NCBI RefSeq assembly: GCF_000455365.1
Contig: NZ_HG315685.1
Location: forward strand, 582,461 to 646,460
DNA: 64,000 bases
Source of the DNA: Halopiger djelfimassiliensis
Lineage (GTDB): Archaea > Halobacteriota > Halobacteria > Halobacteriales > Natrialbaceae
Direction of reading: 5' to 3'
This document shows, piece after piece, positions 52,954-62,241 of the stretch (the stretch's first letter is position 1; each line of letters begins with the position of its first letter). A program made the position numbers and the translations under genes. A model generated the notes under the pieces. The model worked only from the letters and a program-made list of their open reading frames with translations, was not told the origin of the DNA and made no database searches.

Positions 52954-53312
52954 CGAGTCACGACGGGGGTGACCAGATCTCGCTCCTGATCGTACTCGAC
53001 GAGACCCGCCTCGACCAGCCGTGGTAAGTGGTCGTGATACAGCGAGATATAGACGTTCGCAACGCGCTCGGCCGAGAGCTCCGTTACCGTCCGGCCGGTT
53101 TCGCGGACGGCCACCTCTTCGGCCGCGTCCGGAAGCGTGAGTTCCTCGTCGTACCTGTTCATCACCTCGAGAAACAGCCGTCGGCGCGTGCTCGCGAGGA
53201 GTTCGAACGCGTCGTCGATCGCTTCGGGCGGTTCGTCGCGGCCGTCGAGCCACTCCAGCACCGCCAGTACGAACTCGGCGCAGTCGAACTCGGAATGGGA
53301 CGTGGAAGTCAT
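52950..53312 (-). CDS. DUF7344 winged-helix protein
   Basis: 120 aa, single domain: AIDDAFELLASTRRRLFLEV, then VANVYISLYHDHLPRLVEAG and LVEYDQERDLV. Same fold pattern as each module of the tandem protein at 33423. Likely transcription regulator. Convergent with the Rieske gene with a 4-nt stop overlap. Confidence 0.8.
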   Translation of the reverse strand: MTSTSHSEFDCAEFVLAVLEWLDGRDEPPEAIDDAFELLASTRRRLFLEVMNRYDEELTLPDAAEEVAVRETGRTVTELSAERVANVYISLYHDHLPRLVEAGLVEYDQERDLVTPVVTR

Positions 53313-53517
53313 GGTATCCTCCGTTCCCCTCGAAACGGCCGGATCCTACGACGACCGGGCTGAGAGACGAAAATCGTCGGTCGCCGGTGAATACGAGCGG
53401 CGGATTCCTGTTCGCTCGAGGGTTCGTATCGGGTTCTCGACCCGCCACTAAATATTAGTGTCGAATCCGTTTCAGATATCCTTCCACGCGGGAGTGTCAG
53501 TATCGTGTGACAGTCCG

Positions 53518-53808
53518 CTATTCGACGGTGAAGGTCGGTTCGGTGAGCGATTCGCTCTTGCAGGACGGACACCGCGAGGGGAGGTTCAGCAGGTCATCGA
53601 AGTCGTCGAAGCCACACTCCCGACACGTCGGCGGGGCGACGAGCAGCTGTTCGCCGTTTCGCTCGACCGATCGAGAGACGTGTTCGACGTGGCCGACCAC
53701 GGCGTGTGGCGTCAGGTCGAGCTGGGTTGCGAGTTCGCTCGGCGTCGCCGGTTCCGCACGCAGCGCGTCGGCGAGTCGTTGCCGCGTCGTTTCGTCGGCT
53801 TCTCGCAT
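53518..53808 (-). CDS. HTH and zinc-ribbon transcription regulator
   Basis: 96 aa. wHTH at about 5-50 (TTRQRLADALRAEPATPSEL, DLTPHAVVGHVEHVSRSVE), then a C-terminal ribbon CRECGFDDFDDLLNLPSRCP with SCKSES. This HTH plus zinc-ribbon layout is common in archaeal small regulators. Target unknown. Confidence 0.82.
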   Translation of the reverse strand: MREADETTRQRLADALRAEPATPSELATQLDLTPHAVVGHVEHVSRSVERNGEQLLVAPPTCRECGFDDFDDLLNLPSRCPSCKSESLTEPTFTVE

Positions 53809-53946
53809 ACGTCGATAGAGGGGCGTCGTTCTTTTACCGTTTTGCCATCGGGGGAAGACGTCCCTTCGGGCCCGCGGTCGACCCGGGCCGGCGGCGAAAC
53901 CCGCGGAAGGGCAAGTGACTTACACCCCGCCGATGAACACGGGTGC

Positions 53947-54921
53947 ATGAAGGCCGTCGTCCTTGCAGGCGGGTATGCAACCCGAATGTGGCCGATTACC
54001 AAACATCGGCCCAAGATGTTCCTCCCGATCGGCGATTCGACCGTCATCGATCGCATCTTCTCGGAACTCGAGGCAGACGATCGGATCGACGAGGTTTACG
54101 TCAGCACGAACGAGCGGTTCGCCGCCGACTTCGAGGCCCACCTCGCCGACAGCGAGTTCGAGAAACCCCGGCTCTCGGTCGAAGAAACGACCGAGGAAGA
54201 CGACAAGTTCGGCGTCGTCGGTGCGCTCGCACAGCTGATCGACCGCGAGAACGTCGACGACGATCTCCTGATCATCGCCGGGGACAACCTGATCAGCTTC
54301 GACGTTGCGGACTTCCTCGATTACTTCCAGGACCGAGACGCCCCCACGCTCGCCGCCTACGATGTCGGCTCCCGCGAAAAGGCCAAATCCTACGGACTCG
54401 TCGACCTCGAGGACGACCGCGTCGTCGACTTTCAGGAAAAGCCCGACGATCCCAAGAGCACGCTGGTCTCGATCGCCTGCTATGCGTTCCCCCGGGAATC
54501 GCTGTCTCTGCTGCCGACGTATCTCGAGGAGGGGAACAATCCGGACGAACCCGGCTGGTTCGTCCAGTGGCTGCAAAACCGCGAGTCGACCTACGCCTAC
54601 ACGTTCGAGGGTGCGTGGTTCGACATCGGCACGCCGGAGAGCTATCTCGACGCCGTCGCCTGGCACCTCGGGGGAGACTCGATCGTCGCCGACTCGGCGA
54701 CGCTCGAAAACGCCTCGATCGGCGACAACGTCCACGTGATGGGCGAGGTAACCCTCGAGAACACACGTCTCGATCACGCCGTGATCTTCCCGGAGGCGAC
54801 GGTCCGGGACGCCGACATCCGACGCTCGATCATCGACGAGGGGACCCATCTCGAGGAACTCGACCTCGCGGGCGCGCTTATCGGTGCCCACACGACGATC
54901 ACGAACGGCTCGCCGGAGTAA
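53947..54921 (+). CDS. Sugar-nucleotide (glucose-1-phosphate thymidylyl/uridylyl-type) transferase
   Basis: 324 aa. Nucleotide-binding MKAVVLAGGYATRMWPITKH, RPKMFLPIGDSTVIDRIFSE, active-site block IIAGDNLISFDVADFL, EKPDDPKSTLVSIACYAFPR and FDIGTPESYLDAVAW, then a C-terminal left-handed beta-helix (ATLENASIGDNVHVMGEVTL). Makes an activated sugar for glycan or S-layer glycosylation; which sugar is unknown. The start is the family-typical MKAVVLAGG. Confidence 0.88.
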   Translation: MKAVVLAGGYATRMWPITKHRPKMFLPIGDSTVIDRIFSELEADDRIDEVYVSTNERFAADFEAHLADSEFEKPRLSVEETTEEDDKFGVVGALAQLIDRENVDDDLLIIAGDNLISFDVADFLDYFQDRDAPTLAAYDVGSREKAKSYGLVDLEDDRVVDFQEKPDDPKSTLVSIACYAFPRESLSLLPTYLEEGNNPDEPGWFVQWLQNRESTYAYTFEGAWFDIGTPESYLDAVAWHLGGDSIVADSATLENASIGDNVHVMGEVTLENTRLDHAVIFPEATVRDADIRRSIIDEGTHLEELDLAGALIGAHTTITNGSPE

Positions 54922-55039
54922 TCCACGCCGCCGACCTCCAGACACGACACTCGCGGTGAATCGCTTCGGGGTCAAGCCCCGGGGCATTCGCCTCGACCGC
55001 CTGTAAACATTTAATCAAGGGGAGTCCTTAGCTGGTCAC

Positions 55040-55654
55040 ATGCTCGACGTCCTCCTGGGGAACATGCCGCTTTTGCTCCTTTCCGTGGGGCTCGTACTGA
55101 TGGCGCTCGAGGCCATCTCGCCCGGCGCGCACTTCATCGTTATCGGTGTCGCGCTGGTCGGGGCGGGGTTGATCGGTGCGATCGTCCCGCTCTCACTCAG
55201 CCCGCTCGTTCTGGCCGCGCTCACGCTCGTTATCGGACTCGCGGCCGCCTACGTCTACCACGAATTCGACTTCTACGGCGGAAAAGGCACCGCACGGACG
55301 ACGGATTCGGACTCGCTGTCCGGCGCGACGGGGTACGCTACGGAGACGATCACGACCCGCGACGGCGAGGTCAAACTCGAGGAGGGCGGTTTCTCCCCGT
55401 ACTTCAGCGCGCGAACGACCGGCGGCACGATCGAAGCGGGCGAAGAGATCATCGTCCTCGATCCGGGCGGTGGCAACGTGGTCACGGTCGCCTCCCTCGA
55501 TGCCATCGGCGAGGACGAGATCGATCGTGCCCTCGCGGCGGAGGAAGCCGACTCGGGAGCGGCGTCCGATCCCGACCCTGACGTCGAGACCCCCGTTTCC
55601 GAATCCGATACTGATGACTCGGTGACTGGTAAGGAGACGGAAAAGTCCGACTGA
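55040..55654 (+). CDS. NfeD-like membrane protein
   Basis: 204 aa. Two or three N-terminal helices (about 8-90), then a soluble OB-fold domain (LSGATGYATETITTRDGEVK, FSPYFSARTTGGTIEAGEEI, IVLDPGGGNVVTVA) and an acidic tail. NfeD proteins pair with SPFH/stomatin proteins, and the next gene is one, 118 nt downstream. Thought to help organise membrane microdomains. Confidence 0.87.
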   Translation: MLDVLLGNMPLLLLSVGLVLMALEAISPGAHFIVIGVALVGAGLIGAIVPLSLSPLVLAALTLVIGLAAAYVYHEFDFYGGKGTARTTDSDSLSGATGYATETITTRDGEVKLEEGGFSPYFSARTTGGTIEAGEEIIVLDPGGGNVVTVASLDAIGEDEIDRALAAEEADSGAASDPDPDVETPVSESDTDDSVTGKETEKSD

Positions 55655-55772
55655 GACGGCCCGAATCGGCAGCGTCCCGTTCCCGACGCGACCGGTACAC
55701 GGATCGGTGACTGATCACAAATGTCGGCTTGACAAGGGAACGTTTTTCCCTCCACTCCCACAAGACCGAAAT

Positions 55773-56933
55773 ATGGTCGGAGAACTGTTTCCCATGCAAG
55801 CTACCGGTGGTGCGTTGTTGTTCATCGGTGCGCTCGTCTTCGTCGTCGTCATCGCCGCGTTACTCAGCGCGATCGAGATCGTCGACGCCTACGAGAAACG
55901 AGCGCTGACCGTCTTCGGCGAGTACCGCAAACTGCTCGAGCCGGGGATCAACTTCGTCCCGCCGTTCGTCTCGAACACCTATCGGTTCGACATGCGAACG
56001 CAGACGCTCGACGTCCCCCGACAGGAAGCGATCACGCGGGACAACTCGCCAGTCACTGCCGACGCCGTCGTCTACATCAAAGTGATGGACGCCAAGAAGG
56101 CGTTCCTGCAGGTCGACGACTACAAGAAGGCGGTCTCGAACCTCGCACAGACGACGCTGCGTGCCGTGCTGGGTGATATGGAACTCGACGATACGCTGAA
56201 CAAACGACAGGAGATCAACGCCCGCATCCGCCAGGAACTCGACGAACCCACCGACGAGTGGGGGATCCGCGTCGAGAGCGTCGAGGTCCGCGAGGTCAAC
56301 CCCTCGAAGGACGTCCAGCGCGCGATGGAGCAACAGACCTCCGCGGAGCGGAAACGCCGCGCGATGATCCTCGAGGCACAGGGTGAACGCCGCAGTGCCG
56401 TCGAGAAGGCCGAAGGTGACAAACAGAGCGAGATCATCCGCGCACAGGGTGAAAAGCAGAGCCAGATCCTGGAAGCACAGGGTGACGCGATTTCGACGGT
56501 CCTGCGCGCTCGCTCGGCCGAATCGATGGGCGAACGCGCCGTCATCGACAAGGGCATGGAGACGCTCGAACAGATCGGCCAGAGCGAGTCGACGACGTTC
56601 GTCATGCCGCAGGAACTGACCTCGATGGTCGGCCGCTACGGCAAACACCTCTCCGGCAGCGATGTCAAGGAGGACGGCCACGAACTCGAGAGCCTCGAGT
56701 TCGACGAGGAGACCCGCGAGCTGATCGGTCTGGACGACATCGCCGAGATCATCGGTGAGATCGACGAGGAGGCGGAGATGGACGTCGAAGCGATGGAACA
56801 GGAGGCCCAGGCGATCAAGGAGGGCGAGGATCCCGCGGAGATCTCCGATCCCGAGGACGTTATCGAGGAGATGGATCAGGATTTCCAGGGACAGACCGAC
56901 GGCGGTACCGACAGCCAGTCGACCGACGACTGA
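55773..56933 (+). CDS. SPFH/stomatin-prohibitin domain protein
   Basis: 386 aa. N-terminal membrane helix about 12-30, SPFH domain about 30-220 (YEKRALTVFGEYRKLLEPGI, then FVPPFVSNTYRFDMRTQTLD), a coiled-coil ERKRRAMILEAQGERRSAVE to about 280, and an acidic C-terminal tail. Start at MVGELFPMQ. Probably acts with the upstream NfeD protein in membrane domain organisation and protease scaffolding. Confidence 0.9.
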   Translation: MVGELFPMQATGGALLFIGALVFVVVIAALLSAIEIVDAYEKRALTVFGEYRKLLEPGINFVPPFVSNTYRFDMRTQTLDVPRQEAITRDNSPVTADAVVYIKVMDAKKAFLQVDDYKKAVSNLAQTTLRAVLGDMELDDTLNKRQEINARIRQELDEPTDEWGIRVESVEVREVNPSKDVQRAMEQQTSAERKRRAMILEAQGERRSAVEKAEGDKQSEIIRAQGEKQSQILEAQGDAISTVLRARSAESMGERAVIDKGMETLEQIGQSESTTFVMPQELTSMVGRYGKHLSGSDVKEDGHELESLEFDEETRELIGLDDIAEIIGEIDEEAEMDVEAMEQEAQAIKEGEDPAEISDPEDVIEEMDQDFQGQTDGGTDSQSTDD

Positions 56934-57090
56934 TCGGCAATCGCCGGCCGACACGGTCACGGAAGCGAGCGAACCATCCGGTGTCGGTACTCCGCTCCAA
57001 CCCGTCCCGATTCGGGACGGTCTCGAGCGCGAGAGCAAAGCGGAGCGAAACCTGTTTTACGGTTCGTCCCGTCGGTAGTGGTAGATAGAC

Positions 57091-57708
57091 ATGACATCGC
57101 CCGACAGGGTCGACGACGACAAACGATCGACCCTGCGCCGCTTTGCCGCTCTGGGTGCCGCCGCTCCGTTTGCCGGCTTTTCCGATTCAGCGTCGGCTGA
57201 TACCGGTGAAAGCGACGCTCGCGATGCCATTGCTGGGTATCTCTCGACGACGCCCGGCGCACACTTCTCGAAAATCCGGGACGATCTCCAGCTCGGGACC
57301 GGTGAAACCCAACACCATCTCCGCCGACTCGAGGACCTCGACGTAATCGAACGTTACCGCGACGGCGATTACAAACGGTTCGTCCTCGCCGGCCGGTTCG
57401 ACGAGTTCGAAAAGCAGGCGCTTGGCTACCTTCGCCGGGAGACCCCCCGCGGAATGCTCGTCGAACTCCTGTTGAATCCCGACGCGACCGCCGGCGACCT
57501 CGCGAAAGCGCTCGACGTCTCTCCGCCGACGGTCAGCAAGTACGCCGGGGAACTCGAGGAGGCGGGACTGCTCTCGCGGAACGACGGCTACGCGGTCGAA
57601 CGGCCCGAGACCGTCCTGTTGCTCGTCGTCCGTCACGCCGACTCATTCGGCGAACGGGCGACGCGGCTCGCCCGGAACGCGAATCATCTCCTCGAGTACG
57701 ACGGCTGA
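57091..57708 (+). CDS. Tandem winged-helix regulator with signal-like N-terminus
   Basis: 205 aa. wHTH 1 about 48-100 (HFSKIRDDLQLGTGETQHHL) and wHTH 2 about 115-180 (LVELLLNPDATAGDLAKALD, VSPPTVSKYAGELEEAGLLS). Unusually for a DNA-binding protein, the N-terminus reads STLRRFAALGAAAPFAGFSD, a Tat- or anchor-like stretch. Likely a membrane-associated regulator, or the real start is internal; no later ATG precedes the first HTH. Confidence 0.75.
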   Translation: MTSPDRVDDDKRSTLRRFAALGAAAPFAGFSDSASADTGESDARDAIAGYLSTTPGAHFSKIRDDLQLGTGETQHHLRRLEDLDVIERYRDGDYKRFVLAGRFDEFEKQALGYLRRETPRGMLVELLLNPDATAGDLAKALDVSPPTVSKYAGELEEAGLLSRNDGYAVERPETVLLLVVRHADSFGERATRLARNANHLLEYDG

Positions 57709-58362
57709 TTACGGCTCGACGAGATCGTGCAGTTCGATCAGCGATCCGAGTTCGTAGGTCGTCCCTTCGGGACGGTCGAGCAAGCGGTTGTGCGATCGGC
57801 GGACGAACGCGGTCTCGAGTCCGGCCGCTCGCCCGGCGACGACGTCTTTCGGTGAATCGCCGACGTGGAGCCCGTCGTCGACGCCGAGTTTCGAGAGGGC
57901 GTCGTCGATGTAGTAGGAATCGGGCTTTCGTCGCCTGAACCCCTCGAACGTGGGGTCGCGGCCGCGAACGACGTCGAACTCGATGGGAAGGGAGTCGGCG
58001 ACGAACTCGGCCGTTCGATGGCGGTTATTGCTCACGAGGCCGACTGTCGTCCGATCGGCGAGGGCGGCGATCGCATCGATATCGTCGTACACTCCACGCT
58101 CGCCTGAGCGGATCCGTTCGTGCGTGTGCTCGGAGGCGGCCGCCTCCTTCAGCGCCCAGAACCGGTCGGGATCGAGTTCGAGTTCCCGGCAGCGCTCGCG
58201 GACCGAGTCGATCCCGTGGCGTCGGAGGTCGCGTCGCTGTGCTGGGGTTGGATCGGCTTCCAGTTTCGCGAGCGCCTCGTCTGCGGCAGCGGCGTACACT
58301 TGCGGATCGGTCCGGGGGCCCTCGAGAATGATCCCGTCCATATCGAAAAGAACCGTCGTCAT
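57709..58362 (-). CDS. HAD superfamily phosphatase
   Basis: 217 aa. Motif I LFDMDGIILEG with nucleophile Asp7 and Asp9, motif II LVSNNRH, motif III and IV blocks KPDSYYIDDALSKL and HVGDSPKDVVAGRAAGLETA. Phosphoglycolate-phosphatase-like with a helical cap. Substrate unknown. Stop abuts the convergent wHTH gene. Confidence 0.88.
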   Translation of the reverse strand: MTTVLFDMDGIILEGPRTDPQVYAAAADEALAKLEADPTPAQRRDLRRHGIDSVRERCRELELDPDRFWALKEAAASEHTHERIRSGERGVYDDIDAIAALADRTTVGLVSNNRHRTAEFVADSLPIEFDVVRGRDPTFEGFRRRKPDSYYIDDALSKLGVDDGLHVGDSPKDVVAGRAAGLETAFVRRSHNRLLDRPEGTTYELGSLIELHDLVEP

Positions 58363-58440
58363 TCGTCGGTCCGGTCGTCCCGGCGGGTAATAGAAACTGC
58401 GACGTCGTCGGCGGGCGGAAACCGACTCGTCGCGGAACGC

Positions 58441-58674
58441 CTAGACGTTTACCTTCCAGGTGGTGCTCGAGGAGTAGCCCCACTTTTCGATTTCGACGTC
58501 GTAATCGCCTTCCTGGAGGGCAGTAATGTTCGAGCCGACCTCTTTCGCCGTCATACCCAGCTCCTGACCGATGAGACGGGACTTGAAGTAGGTCTTCGTT
58601 GCGGCGTTTTCACGGAGATACTGAAGGATCTGCCGTTGTTTACTCGTGAGGTCGGGGGCCATTGCAGTGCTCAT
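58441..58674 (-). CDS. Small wHTH protein, DUF7123-like
   Basis: 77 aa. LTSKQRQILQYLRENAATKT, then FKSRLIGQELGMTAKEVGSN is a winged helix; the C-terminus VEIEKWGYSSSTTWKVNV completes the wing. Conserved small haloarchaeal protein; likely DNA-binding. 58675-58952 downstream shows no gene. Confidence 0.78.
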   Translation of the reverse strand: MSTAMAPDLTSKQRQILQYLRENAATKTYFKSRLIGQELGMTAKEVGSNITALQEGDYDVEIEKWGYSSSTTWKVNV

Positions 58675-58952
58675 ACTCGTTGGGACGGCAGGAACGCCCT
58701 TAGGGGGTTTGGTACGTGCGGTTAACCCGCCGCCTTCCTGCGGTTTTCACACCGAGTAATCGGTTAATAATCGAGTGGAAAGGTGGTCTTGGTACGGCCG
58801 GTTAATACGTCTCCGTTGACGACTCTCTGGGGGCCGTGAGCGTTTCGGACCGCCAACGTGACGGTATCCGCCAGCCGTCTCCCCCACCCCGAAGTAACGA
58901 ACCCTTTCGCCACGCTGGAGGCGGGACTCGGGAAGCGATGGGAAGCCACCCG

Positions 58953-59471
58953 CTACGACCGGTAGTGTGTCGTTCGGAAGGGGCCGAACGCACACGCGAC
59001 GGCTTCGCCGAGCGCCCGCTTTCGGTCCGTTAAGCCGTCGGTAAGGACGCCGGCGGCCCCCTCGCTTTCGGCGATGCCGTTGGTCCCGAGCAGGTCGTCC
59101 ATCACCGGGCCGAGTTCCGCCCCGTCCTCGAGCCGCCGCGCGACGGAGTCGGGGAGGCGAAGCGTCGGGCCGCTTCCGCGCTCCGTCCGGTTTCCGTCGG
59201 TGACGGCCGCCCACATGATCAGCGAGAGCCCGGGGACGCCCTCGAAACGAGCGACACCGCCCTCGAGTCCGACGCCGTAGTCGGCGTCGGTGGCGTCGAG
59301 CGCGCGGCGTGCGCGGGTTTCGGCTCCGTCGGCGGTTTCGGCGACCGACCACGGCTGTTCCGGAACGCCGGAGTCGACCGCCGCGGCGGTCACGGTCGGG
59401 TCGAACCGCTCGAGCGTTCGTTCGACCGCTTCGATCTTGACGGGGTTCGTGCTTCCGACTGCGACGTGCAT
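58953..59471 (-). CDS. Inosine/xanthosine triphosphatase, YjjX/DUF84 family
   Basis: 172 aa. MHVAVGSTNPVKIEAVERTL, ARRALDATDADYGVGLEGGV and DDLLGTNGIAESEGAAGVLT, then LTDGLTDRKRALGEAVACAF match non-canonical purine NTP phosphatases of the DUF84 family. Cleans ITP and XTP from the nucleotide pool. Confidence 0.88.
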   Translation of the reverse strand: MHVAVGSTNPVKIEAVERTLERFDPTVTAAAVDSGVPEQPWSVAETADGAETRARRALDATDADYGVGLEGGVARFEGVPGLSLIMWAAVTDGNRTERGSGPTLRLPDSVARRLEDGAELGPVMDDLLGTNGIAESEGAAGVLTDGLTDRKRALGEAVACAFGPFRTTHYRS

Positions 59472-59709
59472 ACCCGAACAGTGGGCTGACCGCCATTTGG
59501 GTGCGCTGGTTCGTCGGTTCTCCCCGGCGCGGAGAACTCAGCTTCAATGTTTGGATTTTTCATACCAGTTCCGACGAATTACCCGCTTTCGGGGACCCTC
59601 GAACGGGGATTCCGAAACTCTTAAAGCCTGGGTCTTGAAACGGAGTAGGTAACGAATCCGTCCGGGCTTTTGCGATCCGTTGTCCGGGCAGCACTCGCCA
59701 TCCCATCGT

Positions 59710-60702
59710 ATGACCAACGCACCATCGAACACGAGAGTACGACGTAACGAACGCGAACAGAGCGCGGAGACGAGCGAGAACGAAACCGAACGCGAACAGG
59801 ACGATCTGGCCTGCCCCGAGTGTGCGGGGAACCTCGTCGTCGACGACGAGCACGGTGAAACCGTCTGTGAGGACTGTGGACTGGTCGTCGAAGAGGACTC
59901 GGTCGACCGCGGTCCCGAGTGGCGGGCCTTCGACGCCACCGAGAAAAACGAGAAGTCCCGCGTGGGCGCGCCCACGACGAACACGATGCACGACAAGGGG
60001 CTCTCGACGAACATCGACTGGCGGAACAAAGACGCCTACGGGAACTCGCTCGGATCGCGCCAGCGCGAGAAGATGCAGCGACTGCGCAAGTGGAACGAGC
60101 GCTTTCGAACCCGTGACTCCAAGGAGCGCAACCTGAAACAGGCGCTTGGCGAGATCGACCGGATGGCCTCCGCGCTCGGCCTGCCGACGAACGTCCGCGA
60201 GACGGCCTCGGTCATCTACCGCCGTGCGCTCGACGAAGACCTCCTTCCCGGCCGCTCCATCGAGGGTGTCTCGACTGCCTGTGTCTACGCCGCCGCCCGT
60301 CAGGCCGGCGTCCCCCGCAGCCTCGACGAGATCGCCGACGTCTCCCGCGTCGAGAAAAACGAAATCGCCCGCACCTACCGCTACGTGGTTCGGGAACTCG
60401 GCCTCGAGGTCCAGCCGGCCGACCCCGAAAGCTACGTTCCCCGGTTCGCGTCGGGACTCGACCTCTCCGACGAGGCCGAACACCGCGCCCGCGGACTCCT
60501 CCAGAACGCCAAGGAGAAGGGCGTCCACTCGGGCAAGTCGCCGGTCGGCCTCGCGGCCGCTGCCGTCTACGCCGCAGCCCTGTTGACCAACGAAAAGACG
60601 ACGCAGGCGGCCGTCTCGGACGTCGCCGACATCTCCGAAGTGACCATCCGGAACCGCTATCACGAACTGCTCGAGGCAGAGGAGAGCCTCGGGCTGGCGT
60701 AA
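59710..60702 (+). CDS. tfb: Transcription initiation factor IIB (TFB)
   Basis: 330 aa. N-terminal zinc ribbon (Cys35, Cys38, Cys53, Cys56; LACPECAGN and VCEDCGLVV), B-reader/linker about 70-120 (RGPEWRAFDATEKNEKSRVG, TNTMHDKGLSTNIDWRNKDA), two cyclin-like repeats, and a C-terminal HTH (AVSDVADISEVTIRNRYHEL). Haloarchaea carry several TFBs; which paralog this is cannot be told. Start at MTNAPSNTRV. Confidence 0.95.
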   Translation: MTNAPSNTRVRRNEREQSAETSENETEREQDDLACPECAGNLVVDDEHGETVCEDCGLVVEEDSVDRGPEWRAFDATEKNEKSRVGAPTTNTMHDKGLSTNIDWRNKDAYGNSLGSRQREKMQRLRKWNERFRTRDSKERNLKQALGEIDRMASALGLPTNVRETASVIYRRALDEDLLPGRSIEGVSTACVYAAARQAGVPRSLDEIADVSRVEKNEIARTYRYVVRELGLEVQPADPESYVPRFASGLDLSDEAEHRARGLLQNAKEKGVHSGKSPVGLAAAAVYAAALLTNEKTTQAAVSDVADISEVTIRNRYHELLEAEESLGLA

Positions 60703-60749
60703 CTCGCCGGAACGATACCGTTTTTCGACCGTCGCGTACAGTATCAGTC

Positions 60750-61433
60750 ATGGCTCTTGCGTTCGATTCGTTCGTCCTCGCAGCGTCGACCGCCGATCTC
60801 GCGGACGGCGACGATCCGACGGTACGCGAACACGCCGATGCGGTCGAGTTCCGAATGGATCTCGCCGCGGACCCGCTGGACGCGCTCGCGGACTACGACG
60901 GCACGGTACCGATCCTCGCGACCAACCGCGCCGAGTGGGAAGGCGGCGAGGCAAGCGACGAGCGACGGCTCGAGACGCTCGCCGAGGCCGCCCGATTCGA
61001 CGCCGTCGGGGCGATCGACGTGGAACTCGAGGCGATCCTCGACGGGGACGCCGACGACCTCCTCGAGACGGCCCGTGCTCGCGACGTCGCAGTGGTCGCG
61101 TCGGCCCACGACTTCGACGGAACGCCGCCGCGACCGCAACTCGTGCGAACGCTGACCGAAGCGGGCAAGTACGCCGACGTGGCGAAGCTCGCGGTCACCG
61201 CCCAGTCGCGAGCGGATACGCTGGCGTTGCTCTCGGCGACCGAGCAGTTGACGGCCCACGGCGACGCCGTCGCGACGATGGCGATGGGGGAGATCGGACG
61301 CCACACGCGGGCGGTCGCGCCGGTGTACGGGTCGAGGATCGGCTACGCGCCCGTGGACCCGGCGGACGCGACTGCCCCCGGACAGTACGACCTCGAGACG
61401 CTGTCGAAGCTGGTGTCCCGGCTTCGGGATTGA
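60750..61433 (+). CDS. aroD: 3-dehydroquinate dehydratase, type I
   Basis: 227 aa TIM-barrel. EFRMDLAADP (33-42), His120 in VASAHDFDG, Schiff-base Lys146 in ADVAKLAVT, and GSRIGYAPVDPADATAPGQY near the C-terminus. Shorter than bacterial type I enzymes, as usual in haloarchaea. Third step of the shikimate pathway; DHQ synthase lies about 2.3 kb downstream on the other strand. Confidence 0.93.
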   Translation: MALAFDSFVLAASTADLADGDDPTVREHADAVEFRMDLAADPLDALADYDGTVPILATNRAEWEGGEASDERRLETLAEAARFDAVGAIDVELEAILDGDADDLLETARARDVAVVASAHDFDGTPPRPQLVRTLTEAGKYADVAKLAVTAQSRADTLALLSATEQLTAHGDAVATMAMGEIGRHTRAVAPVYGSRIGYAPVDPADATAPGQYDLETLSKLVSRLRD

Positions 61434-61508
61434 GACGGCCCCCGGTATCCAGTCAGGGAAAAGAGAAATCGGAATGTTAAGGGCACGCCTCACCTAGGCT
61501 CACGTACG

Positions 61509-61919
61509 ATGACATGGCTCCGTGCGCTTGTCGCCGCTGGTCTCTCGTTGCTCATGCCCGGTGCGGGGCATGCCTTCAACCGGGACTGGCTCCGTGCCGC
61601 CCTGTTCGCCGGCCTGTTCATCACGGCGGCTGCGATCTTTCTTCCGACCGAACAGATCGCAGCGACCGAATCGATGGCCGAGAGCATGGACGTCGTCGCC
61701 GCGGAGACCGACACGAGAGCGCAGTTCCTGTTTTCCTTTATCGCGCTGTTTGCGGCCCTCGATGCGACGTTTCGGGCACTGGAGTTCCCGCCGACGTCGG
61801 CCGGATCGAGCGAGGGCCCGACCTGTCCCGAGTGCGGGAAAGAACTCGACGAAGACCTCGAGTTCTGTCACTGGTGTACTGCTCGACTCGAGCCCGAAGA
61901 CGGTCCGGCGCGCCCGTGA
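61509..61919 (+). CDS. Membrane protein with C-terminal zinc ribbon
   Basis: 136 aa. Three hydrophobic helices (about 3-22, 30-46, 70-88) then a C-terminal ribbon CPECGKELDEDLEFCHWCTA. Common haloarchaeal small membrane family; function unknown. Confidence 0.8.
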   Translation: MTWLRALVAAGLSLLMPGAGHAFNRDWLRAALFAGLFITAAAIFLPTEQIAATESMAESMDVVAAETDTRAQFLFSFIALFAALDATFRALEFPPTSAGSSEGPTCPECGKELDEDLEFCHWCTARLEPEDGPARP

Positions 61920-62078
61920 ACGGACGATCACGGCGACGGCGGATCGGGTCGTGGCTCGTGTGACCGGTCGCCGCGGGATATACCCACGCTAGTACGATCC
62001 CGTCGGAGCCCTTTTGCCGGCTCGCCGGATACGAACGCCAGCGTCGGCTACCGCGGATGACCGACGGGAGTGAGTCGA

Positions 62079-62231
62079 ATGCGAACGAACGGAACGACCA
62101 GTGTTGAGACGGCCGCTATCGAGTTCGATCAGTACGTCCGCTACGCGGACGGCGACGGGACGATCATCTGTGACCGCACGAACCCGACAGCGTGGATCCG
62201 GTCGACGGAGCTGTGGCCGTGCCGTCGGTAA
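62079..62231 (+). CDS. 50-aa haloarchaeal small protein, DUF7331-like
   Basis: Very short ORF: VETAAIEFDQYVRYADGDGT, then IICDRTNPTAWIRSTELWP. The DGDG-x-I-x-C/Y-x-x-x-N-P-x-A-W core matches from memory a small haloarchaeal family (DUF7331). It faces the convergent RnfC-like gene 10 nt away. Confidence 0.6.
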   Translation: MRTNGTTSVETAAIEFDQYVRYADGDGTIICDRTNPTAWIRSTELWPCRR

Positions 62232-62241
62232 CCGGTTCGGG

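Noticed and set aside
58675-58952. Small genes between the wHTH and DUF84 genes
   Set aside because: Short ORFs on both strands lack a TATA box and have arginine/proline-rich translations; nothing supportable.
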